Source of the DNA: Myxococcales bacterium
GTDB lineage: Bacteria > Myxococcota_A > Polyangia > Polyangiales > Polyangiaceae
Assembly: GCA_016712525.1 (NCBI GenBank)
Contig: JADJQX010000001.1
Coordinates: 744,001-808,000 of the forward strand
Direction of reading: 5' to 3'
Length of the DNA stretch: 64,000 bases
Made by a program: the position numbers and the translations under genes. The notes under the pieces are model-generated. The model did no database searches. It saw only the letters and a list, made by a program, of their open reading frames with translations, and had not been told where the DNA came from. Shown one piece after another: positions 52,565 through 62,192 of this stretch (positions are counted from its first letter, which is position 1; the number at the start of each line of letters is the position of its first letter).

Positions 52565-55500
52565 CTACATGTCGAGCTCGGGCAGCGGCTTGCCCAACGC
52601 GAGGAGCTTGGCGCACGCGGGCTGCACGGCCCTCCGGCACGCGAACGATAGGTACGGAAGCGCCGCGTCGACGTCTTTGGGTGTCCCCTTTCCGTCGGCC
52701 GTCATGATGCCCACCGACGCGCACCCCTCGACCCCGTCGGTGTCGCACGCGGCGCGGGCGAGGGCGAACGCCTTCGTGAGATCGCGCGGCACGCCTTCGG
52801 CCGTCGCGTACGCTTGGGAGAGCATGTCGCAAGCCGTCGCGTCGGCGCCGTCGCAAGCCTTCCGAAAGAGCTCCACGGCGCGATGCGGATCTTTCGATTG
52901 CCCGCGCCCCTCGCGGTAGCGAATGCCGAGCTCGGTGCACGAAGGGAAGTCGTCGTTCTCGCAGCCGCGTTGGAGCGCCTCGGTCGCGCGCACGTCGTCT
53001 TTGGCGACTCCGAGCCCACGCGAGAGGAAATAGGCAGCGTCGGCGCAGCGCGACTCCGCGTCGCAGATGGAGATGGCGAGCCTCGCGGCCTCGGGCAAGT
53101 CCTTCGGGTGGCCCTCGGCGCCGGTCTCGTAGAGCTCGACCAGGACGTGGGACACGACCTTGCGTTTTCCCTGCGCGACGAGCCCCGCCACCCCTTCGGC
53201 CACGCGTTTTCCGTCGGGCAGGCCATTGACCAAGTGGCCATAGAGGGCCGTGCACGAGTCTTCTTCGCCGCCCTTGCACGCACGCTCGAGGAGCGAGAGC
53301 CCCGCGCGCACGTCCCGCGAACGACCGAGCCGCACGGTGAGAAGCTCGGCGCCCTGTTCGCCGCAGGCGCCCGCGTCTCCACGCATGCACGCGTCGGAGA
53401 AGAGCTTCTCGGCCGCGGCGCGGTCCCGCGGGACACCGAGCCCGGCGTGGAGCAACGCCGCTTGGTTGACACACGCCGTCGTCAGACCTTCGCGGCACGC
53501 GCGGTCGAACGCCGCATACGCCGCGCGCGGATCGGTCGGTGAGCCCTTCTGGAGGACCTCGCGTCGCTCCCCGAAGCTCGCGCACCCCGCTTCGATGGCA
53601 CCCGCACATCGGAGCTTGTACACGAGCTCTCCGCGCGGCCCACGACGAGGCGAAGCGAGGAACCCTCCGAGCAGGAAACCGACGTCGTTGCAGGCCGCGG
53701 CTTCTCCGTCGGCGCACGCGCGCTCGAAGGTCTCTCGCGCGACGATCGGGCTCGGGGCCCGCCCCTTGGCGCCCTCTGCGACGGTCGCGGCGAGCGCGGT
53801 GCACGCGAGCGACGACCCCGCCTCGCAGCCACGCTCGTACGCCTCGTGGCTGGAGTCGCCCGCGGCCTCGCCATCTACCCACACGAAACCACACGCGTCA
53901 CCGGGGTACGTGGCGCACGTGCGCGCGGCGAAGCCCTTCGGGAGAAACACCCTCGCCGAGGGGGCGTTCGTCGCGAGATCGTGACCGAGCGCGTAGAGGC
54001 AATCGAGGTGCGCCTCGTACCCCACCGGTGTTTCTTTGCAGGATGCATTGAAATAGTCTTGTGCGGCACGCGACAGGCCGAAGCCACCCGCTCCGCGCAG
54101 CGCCCCCGCCACGGCGCACGCTTGGCCCGACTTGCAGGCGGACTCGAGGGCCGTAGCGGCCTCTTTCAGGTCTCTCGCGAGCCCACCTTTGGGAGGAAAG
54201 GCGAGGGCGAGGCCCAAGGCGCCACACGCGGCGCCATCGCCGCTCGTGCAGGCCCCACGAAGGAGGTCTGCGGCCGCTCGAGCTCGGTTCACGTCGCGAC
54301 CACGAACGTCGATCTTGGCGAGCCCGACACACGAAGGTCGGTCGCCACGCGCGCACGCCGCCTCACAGGCCTTCGCGTCCGCCTTCGAGGCACAGGCTTC
54401 ACGGTCGGCCGCCGCCGTTCGCGCACGGACGCCAAGCGCCGCGGCGCCCGCGAGCAACACGGCGAGCGCCGCGACGACGAGGGGTGTGCGTGAGCGCGGC
54501 TTCGGGGGAGCGCCGAGCGACGGTTGTGTGACCGACACGGGCGGTGCCTGGCCCGGAGTCTCCGAGATCGGAGTCTCACGCTCCTTTCGGCTCGCGTCGG
54601 GAGGGGGCCGGGTAATGACCGGTACCGGCGTACCGGCGGGTGTGCCCGGAATGGCCACTTCGGTCTTCGCGTGGGCGACGGACGACGTGGCGGCGTCCAG
54701 CGGGGGCTCCGAGAAGACCACCGTCTCGGAGGCGCTGCCTGGCACGCCGAAGACCCGCGCGAGGCGCTCGGTCGCCATCCCCACCGACCCGGCGCGGTCC
54801 TTCGGATCGCGCGCGACACACTCGGCGAACCAAGCGTCGAAGCCTTCACCGAGGTCGCCATCGAAGCCGAGCGCCCTGGCCCGCATGGACGCCGGATCGA
54901 GGGGATCGAGGCACACCTCGCGCACGATCGCGAGCGGTGACGCCTCGCCCAACGAGGCTTTCCAGTATGGGCGGCCCGTGAGCAAGAAAAACGCGATGAG
55001 ACCGAATGCCCAGACGTCGGTCCATGGGCCTACCGGGTCCCCCGAGCCCGCTTGCTCGGGAGCCATCCAGAGCGGAGTGCCGAGCGACTCGGTCTTCGTC
55101 TCGAAGGCCTCGTGCAAGATGCGCGCGATGCCGAAGTCGAGCACTTTGACGAAGAAGGGCACGCCGCTCATGCGCGACGTGGCCAAGAACACGTTGTCGG
55201 GCTTGAGGTCGCGGTGAACCACCTGCGCCGCGTGCGCCGCGTCGATGGCGTGGGCGAGCTGACGAAGGACCGCGATGGCGAGCTCGGGAGGGAGCGCTCC
55301 TCGTGTGGCGACGAGGCCGTGCAAGGTCTCGCCATGAAGGAGCTCCATCGCGATCCACGGGAGACCGAGATCGGCGTCGACCCCGGCTGCCACCACGGAC
55401 ACGACGTGATCGCTCGCGATGCGGGCCGTGACCTTGGCCTCTTGGGCGAACCTGTCGCGGAGCTTTCCGTGCCGCAAGAGCTCGGGGCGGATCACCTTGA

Positions 55501-55618
55501 GCGCGCGCTTCGCGCCCGTCGACACCTGCTCGGCGACGAAGACCGCGCCCATGCCGCCCTCGGAGAGCTTGCGCTCCACGCGATAGTCGCCACCGACGAG
55601 CACTCCCACCTCGAGCAT
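52565..55618 (-). CDS. Ser/Thr kinase fused to a long Sel1-repeat domain
   Basis: A 1017-aa protein. The kinase domain covers ~12-285: SEGGMGAVF loop, K41, HRDLKPDN at 135-142, DFG at 161-163, APEQ. A single transmembrane helix is near 380 (TPLVVAALAVLLAGAAALGV). The remaining ~600 residues are Cys-paired Sel1 repeats (CDNGD-type units such as LFSDACMRGDAGACGEQGAE and RGCENDDFPSCTELGIRYRE), at least a dozen. The repeats would lie outside the membrane and could sense a protein or wall ligand. A stand-alone protein with the same repeat is at 27447-28781. Confidence 0.9.
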   Translation of the reverse strand: MLEVGVLVGGDYRVERKLSEGGMGAVFVAEQVSTGAKRALKVIRPELLRHGKLRDRFAQEAKVTARIASDHVVSVVAAGVDADLGLPWIAMELLHGETLHGLVATRGALPPELAIAVLRQLAHAIDAAHAAQVVHRDLKPDNVFLATSRMSGVPFFVKVLDFGIARILHEAFETKTESLGTPLWMAPEQAGSGDPVGPWTDVWAFGLIAFFLLTGRPYWKASLGEASPLAIVREVCLDPLDPASMRARALGFDGDLGEGFDAWFAECVARDPKDRAGSVGMATERLARVFGVPGSASETVVFSEPPLDAATSSVAHAKTEVAIPGTPAGTPVPVITRPPPDASRKERETPISETPGQAPPVSVTQPSLGAPPKPRSRTPLVVAALAVLLAGAAALGVRARTAAADREACASKADAKACEAACARGDRPSCVGLAKIDVRGRDVNRARAAADLLRGACTSGDGAACGALGLALAFPPKGGLARDLKEAATALESACKSGQACAVAGALRGAGGFGLSRAAQDYFNASCKETPVGYEAHLDCLYALGHDLATNAPSARVFLPKGFAARTCATYPGDACGFVWVDGEAAGDSSHEAYERGCEAGSSLACTALAATVAEGAKGRAPSPIVARETFERACADGEAAACNDVGFLLGGFLASPRRGPRGELVYKLRCAGAIEAGCASFGERREVLQKGSPTDPRAAYAAFDRACREGLTTACVNQAALLHAGLGVPRDRAAAEKLFSDACMRGDAGACGEQGAELLTVRLGRSRDVRAGLSLLERACKGGEEDSCTALYGHLVNGLPDGKRVAEGVAGLVAQGKRKVVSHVLVELYETGAEGHPKDLPEAARLAISICDAESRCADAAYFLSRGLGVAKDDVRATEALQRGCENDDFPSCTELGIRYREGRGQSKDPHRAVELFRKACDGADATACDMLSQAYATAEGVPRDLTKAFALARAACDTDGVEGCASVGIMTADGKGTPKDVDAALPYLSFACRRAVQPACAKLLALGKPLPELDM

Positions 55619-55780
55619 CTCCCTCAGCGTACACCTACATGCGGCGCGCTTGGGCCGAAGGTTCGCGCCGGCGTCACCCGAGCCTCGATTTCTCGTCGTC
55701 CCGAGCCTTCGTACCTGAACGGATTGTCGTGCCCCGCCGTGAAGGACCGAAGAAGGACGGAGGGAGCCCGGCCGGCCCTC

Positions 55781-56773
55781 TTACCTCCGGGGCGCGCTCG
55801 TGGGGCGCTTCGGTCGGCGCTTCGTGAAGAGGTCCACGAAGCGCCGCGACTGCCAATCGTACGTCCTCACGGTGAACCGCTCGTCGTCGACGTGGGCCAC
55901 GGCGAGCTCCGGCGCGCCCCCCTTCACCGCCCCAGGCTTCCACACATCGTAACCTTGCCAGACGTAGTGGGCTCGCGCGTGATGATGCCCGTGGAAGATG
56001 CCGAGGACCTCGCGGCCCGAGAGCAACCGCGCAAGGCGCGCCCGAGCCTCGGCGTCCGGGCGATCCTCGAGCCACGGCCCCGCGAGCGGACGATGAAAGA
56101 GCAACACGAGCGGCCGCTCGACCGGGGTCTTGGCCAGATCACGCTCGAGCGCGTCGAGCGCCGGCCCGTCGGGCGACTCGCCGAGGCCGACGAGGTGCAC
56201 GTCGTCCCAGTCCCACGTGTATGCACCTCCACCGGGGTGGCGCTTCGCCACTTCGGCCGCGAGCCACGGGCCGTGCACCATGTCGTGATTGCCAACTACC
56301 TCGAATACGGGGAACGGAGATCCCGGTTTTTCACCGCGCCCGAGGCCATAGACATCGCAGAATGCCTCCCACTCGTAGGTATTGCCCCACTCGGTGAGAT
56401 CGCCGGCGACCAGCAGCCCTCGAACGTGCCCCACGGCGGCGCCTCCCGGATAACGCATGCCTGGCAAGGTCGCGATCGACGCGACGAGCGCCCGGTTCTT
56501 CTCTTCGTTTCCGTCGAAGCCGAGGTGCGTATCGGAGACCACCGCGAACGTGACGTCGAGCGGCCCCGTGCGCGTGGGCGGTGCCGCCGTACCTCCTCCC
56601 GCCGGGGCGGGGGTCTCGGGTGCTGGTGAAGGGTCGCCGTGGCCGACTGGCTCCGGCTCCCGTCGCCGCGGAGCGCACGCGACGACGGTCGAAAGTACCA
56701 GCGCCCACAAGAGCCACGAGCGCCGGAGCGACCCGAGCACGCGACCAACCGAGAGGAGAGGAGCCGCTGCCAT
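55781..56773 (-). CDS. Lipoprotein calcineurin-like metallophosphoesterase
   Basis: A 330-aa lipoprotein (lipobox TVVAC, Pro-rich linker) with a single metallophosphoesterase domain: VVSDTHLG, LVAGDLTEWG, VVGNHDMVHG, LLFHRPL and FHGHHHARAH supply the two-metal ligands. No PAP N-terminal domain, so it is not a close paralogue of the pair at 14-17 kb. Divergent from the GT-C gene. Confidence 0.85.
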   Translation of the reverse strand: MAAAPLLSVGRVLGSLRRSWLLWALVLSTVVACAPRRREPEPVGHGDPSPAPETPAPAGGGTAAPPTRTGPLDVTFAVVSDTHLGFDGNEEKNRALVASIATLPGMRYPGGAAVGHVRGLLVAGDLTEWGNTYEWEAFCDVYGLGRGEKPGSPFPVFEVVGNHDMVHGPWLAAEVAKRHPGGGAYTWDWDDVHLVGLGESPDGPALDALERDLAKTPVERPLVLLFHRPLAGPWLEDRPDAEARARLARLLSGREVLGIFHGHHHARAHYVWQGYDVWKPGAVKGGAPELAVAHVDDERFTVRTYDWQSRRFVDLFTKRRPKRPTSAPRR

Positions 56774-56956
56774 GGGATCCTTATCGCCTTCGAGGCGCCG
56801 ATGTGACACGGCATGCCCGTGCGGACGCGTCCGTGGTCCGAAGACCACCATGTGCCGACCTGCGCCGCGAGCACAAGGAGCGCCCCACGAAAAATCGCCG
56901 GATCGGCCCCACGGACCGGTTTCGCCATTGGCACGTCGGGTGCAATCTGCGGCGTC

Positions 56957-59089
56957 ATGAGGAGAGGAGCGCGCGCTGGCGCGGTCGGTCTTGGGAGCGC
57001 GGCGCTCATCGCCGCCCTCGCCCATTCGCAGCGGTGGATCCACGACGATGGCTTCATCAACCTGCGCATCGTGCAGAACGTGGTCGCGGGCCACGGCCCC
57101 GTGTTCAACGTGGGCGAGCGCGTCGAGGCCGGAACCAGCCCCTTGTGGCTCGGCCTCCTCTCGATCGTGCATGGCCTCGGGGCTCCGCTCGAGTGGGGTG
57201 CGGTCGTCGCGGGGATCACGTGCATGGCGCTCGCCGTCGCGCTGCTCGCGCTCCCGTCCAGCTTGGCCTCGGCTCGAACGCGCGCCCCCCTCGGATACTC
57301 GGTCCCGGTCGGGTTCTTGGTGTTCGCGTCGGTGCGCCCGGTGTGGGAGTACGCGTCGAGCGGCCTCGAAACGAGCCTCTCGTGCCTCTGGATCGCCGCG
57401 TCGTCGACCGCGCTCGTCGCCGTGCTCCGTCGCAGCGAGCCGAGCCGCGGCGCACGCACCGCTACGGCGTTCCTCTTCGGTCTCGGGCCCCTCGTGCGGC
57501 CCGACTATGCCATGTACTCTGCACTCTTTCTGACTCTCCTCGCATGGCACGGGAGGCGGCGAGGTGCACGCGCGAGCCTCGGGTATTTCGTGGTCGCCCT
57601 GGCGCTCCCTGCCGCCGTGCAGGTGCTGCGAATGGGCTACTTCGGCACGTTCGCCCCCAACACCGCTCTCGCGAAGGAGGCATTTCGTCTGAACTTCGGC
57701 CAGGGACGCTGTTACCTGAACAACTTCCTCGGGACCTACCGGCTCGGGATCCCGCTCGTCTCCGCGGCGTGGCTCGGCATCCGCCACGTCCGCGCCATTC
57801 GAAAGCGCTGCCCGGCCGCCGCGCTCGCCCTCACGGCCCCTCCGGTCGCCGCCACCCTGCACGCCGCCTACGTCGTCGCGATAGGTGGAGACTACATGCA
57901 TGCACGGTTGCTCCTCCCGGACCTGCTTGCTTTTCTCGTCCCGGCGGCGCTCGTCGCGCTTCCCCGGCGCCTCTCGCTTCGGGATCCCAGACCTGCGGTC
58001 GCGGTCGGGATCGTGCTCCTTTGGGCGCCCACGTCGACGCTCGGTTTCCACGTGAGGACCGAGAATCAGTGCGGCATCGGCGACGAGCACGGCTGGTACG
58101 TGCGCGAGGCGCAGCGCAAGAACCCGGTGCTCGTCCACGAGTACGCGAGCCACCCTTTCTACAAGGATCGCGAGCCTGCGACCTCCGGAGAGGCCTTGCA
58201 GAAGGTCGTGGGAGGAGATCACCCGAGGCCGCTCGTGCCGTTCGAGGGCACACCGAAGGACCGTGCGCTGCTCGCGGGCGCGATAGGGATCGTCGGTCTC
58301 TCGCTCCCGTCGACCGTGCACGTCATCGACCGCCACGGCCTCGCCGAGCCCGTCGCGGCGCGCTTTCGCCTTGAGCGCCGCGGGCGACCCGGGCACGAAA
58401 AAGAGCTCTCGCCTCCGTGGGTCGTGGCTCGATACGCCGCCCCCGACCCATCCGACGAGAGCGACGTCCTCGCCGCTCGACGCGCCCTCTCGTGCGGTGC
58501 CCTCGCCGAGCTCGTCACGTCCGTCACGGCCCCGCTCACGGCGGCTCGCTTCGCCGAGAACCTCACACGAGCCCTCTCTCGACATACCCTCCGCTTCTCC
58601 GGCAACCCGTTCGTGGCCGCGGCCGAGCTGTGCGACGGCACGAGCCCGCGCCTCGATCTTCACGGCGGACCCGGCGGCGCACACCATCTGTGGATGTGCG
58701 CCGAAGGGCAGTCTCCCACGGGTCTGCGCGCACGCTTCGACGAGCACCACACGGCGTTCGTCTCGATCGCGCTCGCCTGCAGTCAGGGGAGCGTCGGGCG
58801 CACGTTCGGCGAGAAGAAGCACTTCGACGTCGAGCTCGAATGCCCCCGAGGCACCACCGTCCAGGGCTTCTACGGTCACGCCGACACCTGGGTGCACGAG
58901 CTCGGGCTCCTCTGCGGTAACGGCACGACGGCGATGAAGGTCACGCGAGCGGGCGCGAGCATCGGTACCCCGTTCGAGTCGACCTGCACCCACGGAGAGG
59001 CGCTCGGGCTCGCGGCGCGCGTGGGAGATCTCGTCGACGCCATGGGCACGGCGTGTCTGCCCGCTCGGCCTCCGCGCTCGTCCCGATGA
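56957..59089 (+). CDS. GT-C glycosyltransferase (ZomB/AftB-like) with C-terminal lectin-like domain
   Basis: A 710-aa polytopic protein. The N-terminal signature RWIHDDGFINLRIVQNVVAG with EAGTSPLWLGLLS, and the later VVAIGGDYMHARLLLPDLLA, match the ZomB/AftB arabinofuranosyltransferase-like GT-C family, which uses polyprenyl-phosphate sugars. About nine transmembrane helices end near residue 360. The C-terminal ~160 residues contain a Cys-rich beta domain (HLWMCAEGQSPTGLRARFDE, QGFYGHADTWVHELGLLCGN) like jacalin-type lectin repeats. Substrate unknown. ATG at 56957 was chosen. Confidence 0.75.
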   Translation: MRRGARAGAVGLGSAALIAALAHSQRWIHDDGFINLRIVQNVVAGHGPVFNVGERVEAGTSPLWLGLLSIVHGLGAPLEWGAVVAGITCMALAVALLALPSSLASARTRAPLGYSVPVGFLVFASVRPVWEYASSGLETSLSCLWIAASSTALVAVLRRSEPSRGARTATAFLFGLGPLVRPDYAMYSALFLTLLAWHGRRRGARASLGYFVVALALPAAVQVLRMGYFGTFAPNTALAKEAFRLNFGQGRCYLNNFLGTYRLGIPLVSAAWLGIRHVRAIRKRCPAAALALTAPPVAATLHAAYVVAIGGDYMHARLLLPDLLAFLVPAALVALPRRLSLRDPRPAVAVGIVLLWAPTSTLGFHVRTENQCGIGDEHGWYVREAQRKNPVLVHEYASHPFYKDREPATSGEALQKVVGGDHPRPLVPFEGTPKDRALLAGAIGIVGLSLPSTVHVIDRHGLAEPVAARFRLERRGRPGHEKELSPPWVVARYAAPDPSDESDVLAARRALSCGALAELVTSVTAPLTAARFAENLTRALSRHTLRFSGNPFVAAAELCDGTSPRLDLHGGPGGAHHLWMCAEGQSPTGLRARFDEHHTAFVSIALACSQGSVGRTFGEKKHFDVELECPRGTTVQGFYGHADTWVHELGLLCGNGTTAMKVTRAGASIGTPFESTCTHGEALGLAARVGDLVDAMGTACLPARPPRSSR

Positions 59090-59157
59090 TCCTTACCGAG
59101 GATTCAGGCCCGTCGAATCCTGGCGGGGCGGGCCGCGCGCGCCTATAGACCTTCGGC

Positions 59158-59829
59158 ATGTCCACGTCGTTCGCGCTCTCGCCCGAGCTCGTCGGGTACC
59201 TCGCCCAGGTGAACCCCGTCGAGCATCCGTCCCTCGAGGCCTGCCGCATCGAGACCGCGCGGCACCCCTACGTGCGCATGCAGGTGAGCCGCGAGCAGGC
59301 CGCCTTCATGGGCTTCTTGGTGCGCCTCACGGGTGCCAAACGAGCCGTGGAAGTAGGCGTATTCACTGGATATTCAGCCATCGCAACGGCGCTCGCGCTG
59401 AAGGACGTCGCAGGCGACGACGCCAAGCTCTACGCGCTCGACGTCTCGACCGAGTACACCGATCTGGCCAAACCCCACTTTCGTTCGGCCGGGGTCGACG
59501 GCATCGTCGATCTTCGGATCGGGCCGGCCTCCGAGGGCCTCGCGCGGCTCGCGACCGAGGGGCTCTCGGGCACCCTCGACATGGCGTTCGTCGACGCCGA
59601 CAAGACGGGCTACCCCGACTACTACGAGAAGGTGCTCGGCCTCCTGCGCCACGGGGGGCTCGCGCTCTTCGACAACGTGCTCTGGAGCGGGAGGGTGGCC
59701 GACCCGAGCGACACCGATCCGGACACGGTCGCGCTCCGCAAGGTCGCCGAGATCGCCAAGGCCGATCCTCGTGTCGAGGCGGCGATGATCGCGGTGGGAG
59801 ACGGTGTGCTCATGGTGCGCAAGCGGTAG
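59158..59829 (+). CDS. CCoAOMT-type SAM-dependent O-methyltransferase
   Basis: A 223-aa enzyme of the Methyltransf_3/caffeoyl-CoA O-methyltransferase group: VEVGVFTGYSAIATALAL, LYALDVSTEYT, MAFVDADKTGYPDYYEKVL and LALFDNVLWSGRVADP supply SAM and divalent-metal sites. Substrate unknown. Its stop is 1 bp from the converging acetyltransferase stop. Confidence 0.9.
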   Translation: MSTSFALSPELVGYLAQVNPVEHPSLEACRIETARHPYVRMQVSREQAAFMGFLVRLTGAKRAVEVGVFTGYSAIATALALKDVAGDDAKLYALDVSTEYTDLAKPHFRSAGVDGIVDLRIGPASEGLARLATEGLSGTLDMAFVDADKTGYPDYYEKVLGLLRHGGLALFDNVLWSGRVADPSDTDPDTVALRKVAEIAKADPRVEAAMIAVGDGVLMVRKR

Positions 59830-59830
59830 C

Positions 59831-60310
59831 TCACACCTCGACGAACCCGAGACGCGTGTAAAGTGCACGCGCGGGGCTCTCCGGGTGCACGGCGAGCCTC
59901 ACGGTGGGCTCGCTCATGGCGCCGAGCGCGGCGATCGTGCGCGCCGCGAGCCGCGAGCCCAGACCACGCCGCTGCGCGCGCGGATGCACGACGAGGTGCG
60001 CGAGCAGCGGGACACCTTCGAACCGCGTGACGAGGCTCGCGCCGACGAGGCCTTCGGCGTCCTCCGCGACGAAGCTCGCGGCCTCCACGAACGGACCGTA
60101 GGCCCCCCCCATCGTCCGCGCGATCTCGGCGCGCCCTTCGCCTTCGTCGTTCTCCTCTTGATCGGGTCCGCCGAGGTACGCGAGAAAGAGCACCTCGCCG
60201 AGCGCGGGGCCATCCGCCGGGAGGGCGCCACGGATCGTGTGGTGCGCCTCGCTCGGGGCGTCGGGGAGGGTGAGGTCGAGGGTCGACCGCGTCATGCGGA
60301 CTCGCTTCAT
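59831..60310 (-). CDS. GNAT-family N-acetyltransferase
   Basis: A 159-aa acetyltransferase. The acetyl-CoA pyrophosphate loop is QRRGLGSRLA, preceded by the strand PLLAHLVVHP and followed by VHPESPARALYTRLGF. Substrate unknown. The next minus-strand gene ends 31 bp upstream. Confidence 0.85.
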   Translation of the reverse strand: MKRVRMTRSTLDLTLPDAPSEAHHTIRGALPADGPALGEVLFLAYLGGPDQEENDEGEGRAEIARTMGGAYGPFVEAASFVAEDAEGLVGASLVTRFEGVPLLAHLVVHPRAQRRGLGSRLAARTIAALGAMSEPTVRLAVHPESPARALYTRLGFVEV

Positions 60311-60340
60311 GAGGAGGTGCTATCCCATGGGTCGGAGGCC

Positions 60341-61159
60341 CTAGTCGAGCGCTCGCGGAGGCGACGACGGCTCGCCCGAGCCGAGGGCTCGCGACGAAGC
60401 GAGCGCCACCGTGAGGCCCGCGTGCCCGCCGAGCATGGCGCCGAGCCCCGCGCCGACGATCGCTCCGAGCCGCGCGAGCCCTGCGGGATCGATGTCTTCC
60501 GTAGCCGACGAAGACAGGGCGGCGGCCCCTTGGATCATGGCCCGAAGCGCCTCGTCGTCCGACACGACCAGCGCGACGACGCCCCCCGTAGAGACGAAGG
60601 GCACGAGCGCGACCAGCGAGGCGACCGCGAGCCATCCCGTCGCGAGCGTTCGCCCTTCGTGCAGCAGCGAGGCGCGAGCGACCACGAAGGCGGACGCGAG
60701 CGCCCCCACGAACGGCGCGAGGACGATGGCCGAAACGCCCATGAAGGGCGCATGTTTCGCCCCGAAATACCCGGCTCCCACGGCCCCCGGGAGCGTGCCC
60801 ACGAGGCCGGTGAGCGCCGCCGCGAGCACCACGGTGAGCCCACGACGCACGAGCCCGTCGTGAGGCCGGAGCCCACGCGCCGTGGCGATCCCGAGGCACG
60901 CGCCGACGGCCACGGCGACGCCGATGCTCGCCCCGAGGGCCACGAAGAGCGAGCCCTCTTTGCCCCAATCCATCGCGATTTTCCCCGCGAACGCGAGGTA
61001 GTACGGCACCCCGGAGACGACGCTCGTGAGCCCTCCGAAAGCGCCACAAGCGGCCGACACCCGAACGGCGCGCGCTCCCCACGAGGGCCGATCGTCCGAC
61101 GCGGGCTCCGTCGTCGCGGCGAACCCGAGCGGAGCGTCGTCGTCCTCGTCTCGGCCCAT
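60341..61159 (-). CDS. Polytopic inner-membrane protein
   Basis: A 272-aa protein with about six transmembrane helices (FVALGASIGVAVAVGACLGI, GLTVVLAAALTGLVGTLPG, GVSAIVLAPFVGALASAFVV, ATGWLAVASLVALVPFV, VGAGLGAMLGGHAGLTVAL) and a charged cytoplasmic N-terminus. No transporter motif recognised. The start at 61159 (MGRDEDDD) gives the acidic N-terminus. Confidence 0.7.
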   Translation of the reverse strand: MGRDEDDDAPLGFAATTEPASDDRPSWGARAVRVSAACGAFGGLTSVVSGVPYYLAFAGKIAMDWGKEGSLFVALGASIGVAVAVGACLGIATARGLRPHDGLVRRGLTVVLAAALTGLVGTLPGAVGAGYFGAKHAPFMGVSAIVLAPFVGALASAFVVARASLLHEGRTLATGWLAVASLVALVPFVSTGGVVALVVSDDEALRAMIQGAAALSSSATEDIDPAGLARLGAIVGAGLGAMLGGHAGLTVALASSRALGSGEPSSPPRALD

Positions 61160-61277
61160 CGTGGGCGATTGTGCGCCGGGTGACGTGGATCCCGAAGCGC
61201 CGCGCGCGCCCCTAAGATTTCTTCGGACCTCCTTCGTCGTGATGGGCGCTCGGCGCGCGTGTGGGTACGCTCGCGGA

Positions 61278-62015
61278 ATGGCACGCGTGCTCGTCCCCCT
61301 CCCCGATCGCGACTTCGACGTGACCGAGGTCGCCGTCCCATGGATGGTCCTCACGCGCGAGGGCCACGAGGTGGTGTTCGCCACGGAGCGAGGTGGGAGC
61401 CCGCCCGCGTGTGATCCGCTCCTCCTCACGGGGGTCGTCTTCGGAAAGCTCGGCGCCGAACCGGAGCCGAAGGCCTTCTACGAGAAGATGCAGGATACAC
61501 GCGCCTTCCGCGAGCCGGTCGCGTGGGGCGGCGTCGACATCGGCACCTTCGATGGGCTCGTGCTCCCAGGCGGGCACGCGCCGGGCATGCGCCAGTACTT
61601 GGAGGCCGAAGCGCTCTTCGCCAAGGTGGCCGAGGCCTTCGAGAAGGGCATGCCCGTCGGCGCCATCTGCCACGGCACGGTGGTGCTGGCGCGCACGAAG
61701 GGCGCACGCGGGGCGAGCGTGCTCCACGGGAAGAAGAGCACGTCGCTCCCGAAGTACATGGAGCGGGCCGCCTACTTCTCGACGTTCTGGAAGCTCGGTC
61801 GGTACTACCGCACCTACCCCGAGTACGTGGAGGACGAGGTCACCCGAAACCTCGCGAGCCCGGCCGACTACCAAAGGGGGCCCTTCGAGCTGTCGGCGAG
61901 AGGCACGGACACGGACGACCGCCACGCCTTCGTCGTGGAGGACGGAAGCTACGTGTCCGCCCGCTGGCCGGGGGACGCGTACCTTTTTGCCAAGCGCTTC
62001 ATGGCGCGCCTCTGA
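61278..62015 (+). CDS. DJ-1/PfpI-superfamily protein
   Basis: A 245-aa class I glutamine-amidotransferase-like protein. The nucleophile elbow is AICHGTVVLAR, with FDGLVLPGGHAPGMRQYL and an acidic residue near FATERGG. Family members act as chaperones, glyoxalases or amidases; the reaction cannot be told. An inverted REP copy begins 3 bp after the stop. Confidence 0.85.
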   Translation: MARVLVPLPDRDFDVTEVAVPWMVLTREGHEVVFATERGGSPPACDPLLLTGVVFGKLGAEPEPKAFYEKMQDTRAFREPVAWGGVDIGTFDGLVLPGGHAPGMRQYLEAEALFAKVAEAFEKGMPVGAICHGTVVLARTKGARGASVLHGKKSTSLPKYMERAAYFSTFWKLGRYYRTYPEYVEDEVTRNLASPADYQRGPFELSARGTDTDDRHAFVVEDGSYVSARWPGDAYLFAKRFMARL

Positions 62016-62018
62016 CCA

Positions 62019-62055
62019 GATTTCAGGTACTTGGCGCGAACGTCGGTCGGTTCTC
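62019..62055 (-). repeat. Isolated inverted REP copy
   Basis: On the minus strand this reads GAGAACCGACCGACGTTCGC, then GCCAAGTACCTGAAATC. It is a REP core plus its GAAATC tail with a few substitutions. It lies 3 bp after the DJ-1 gene stop, 55 kb from the transposase neighbourhood, and is alone, showing that the family disperses singly. Short repeats GACCAGATTTCA and GACCAGGTTTCA flank it. Confidence 0.8.
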
Positions 62056-62192
62056 CGACCAGGTTTCAAGGGGTTACGCGCGGGGCAGGTCCGGCCACCC
62101 GATGGCACGGCTCACCTGACCCTCGGCCCGCGTTCGCTCATCTGAGCCAAACGGCCCCACGTGTGCCACCCTGAGCCGACTCACCCGATCCA

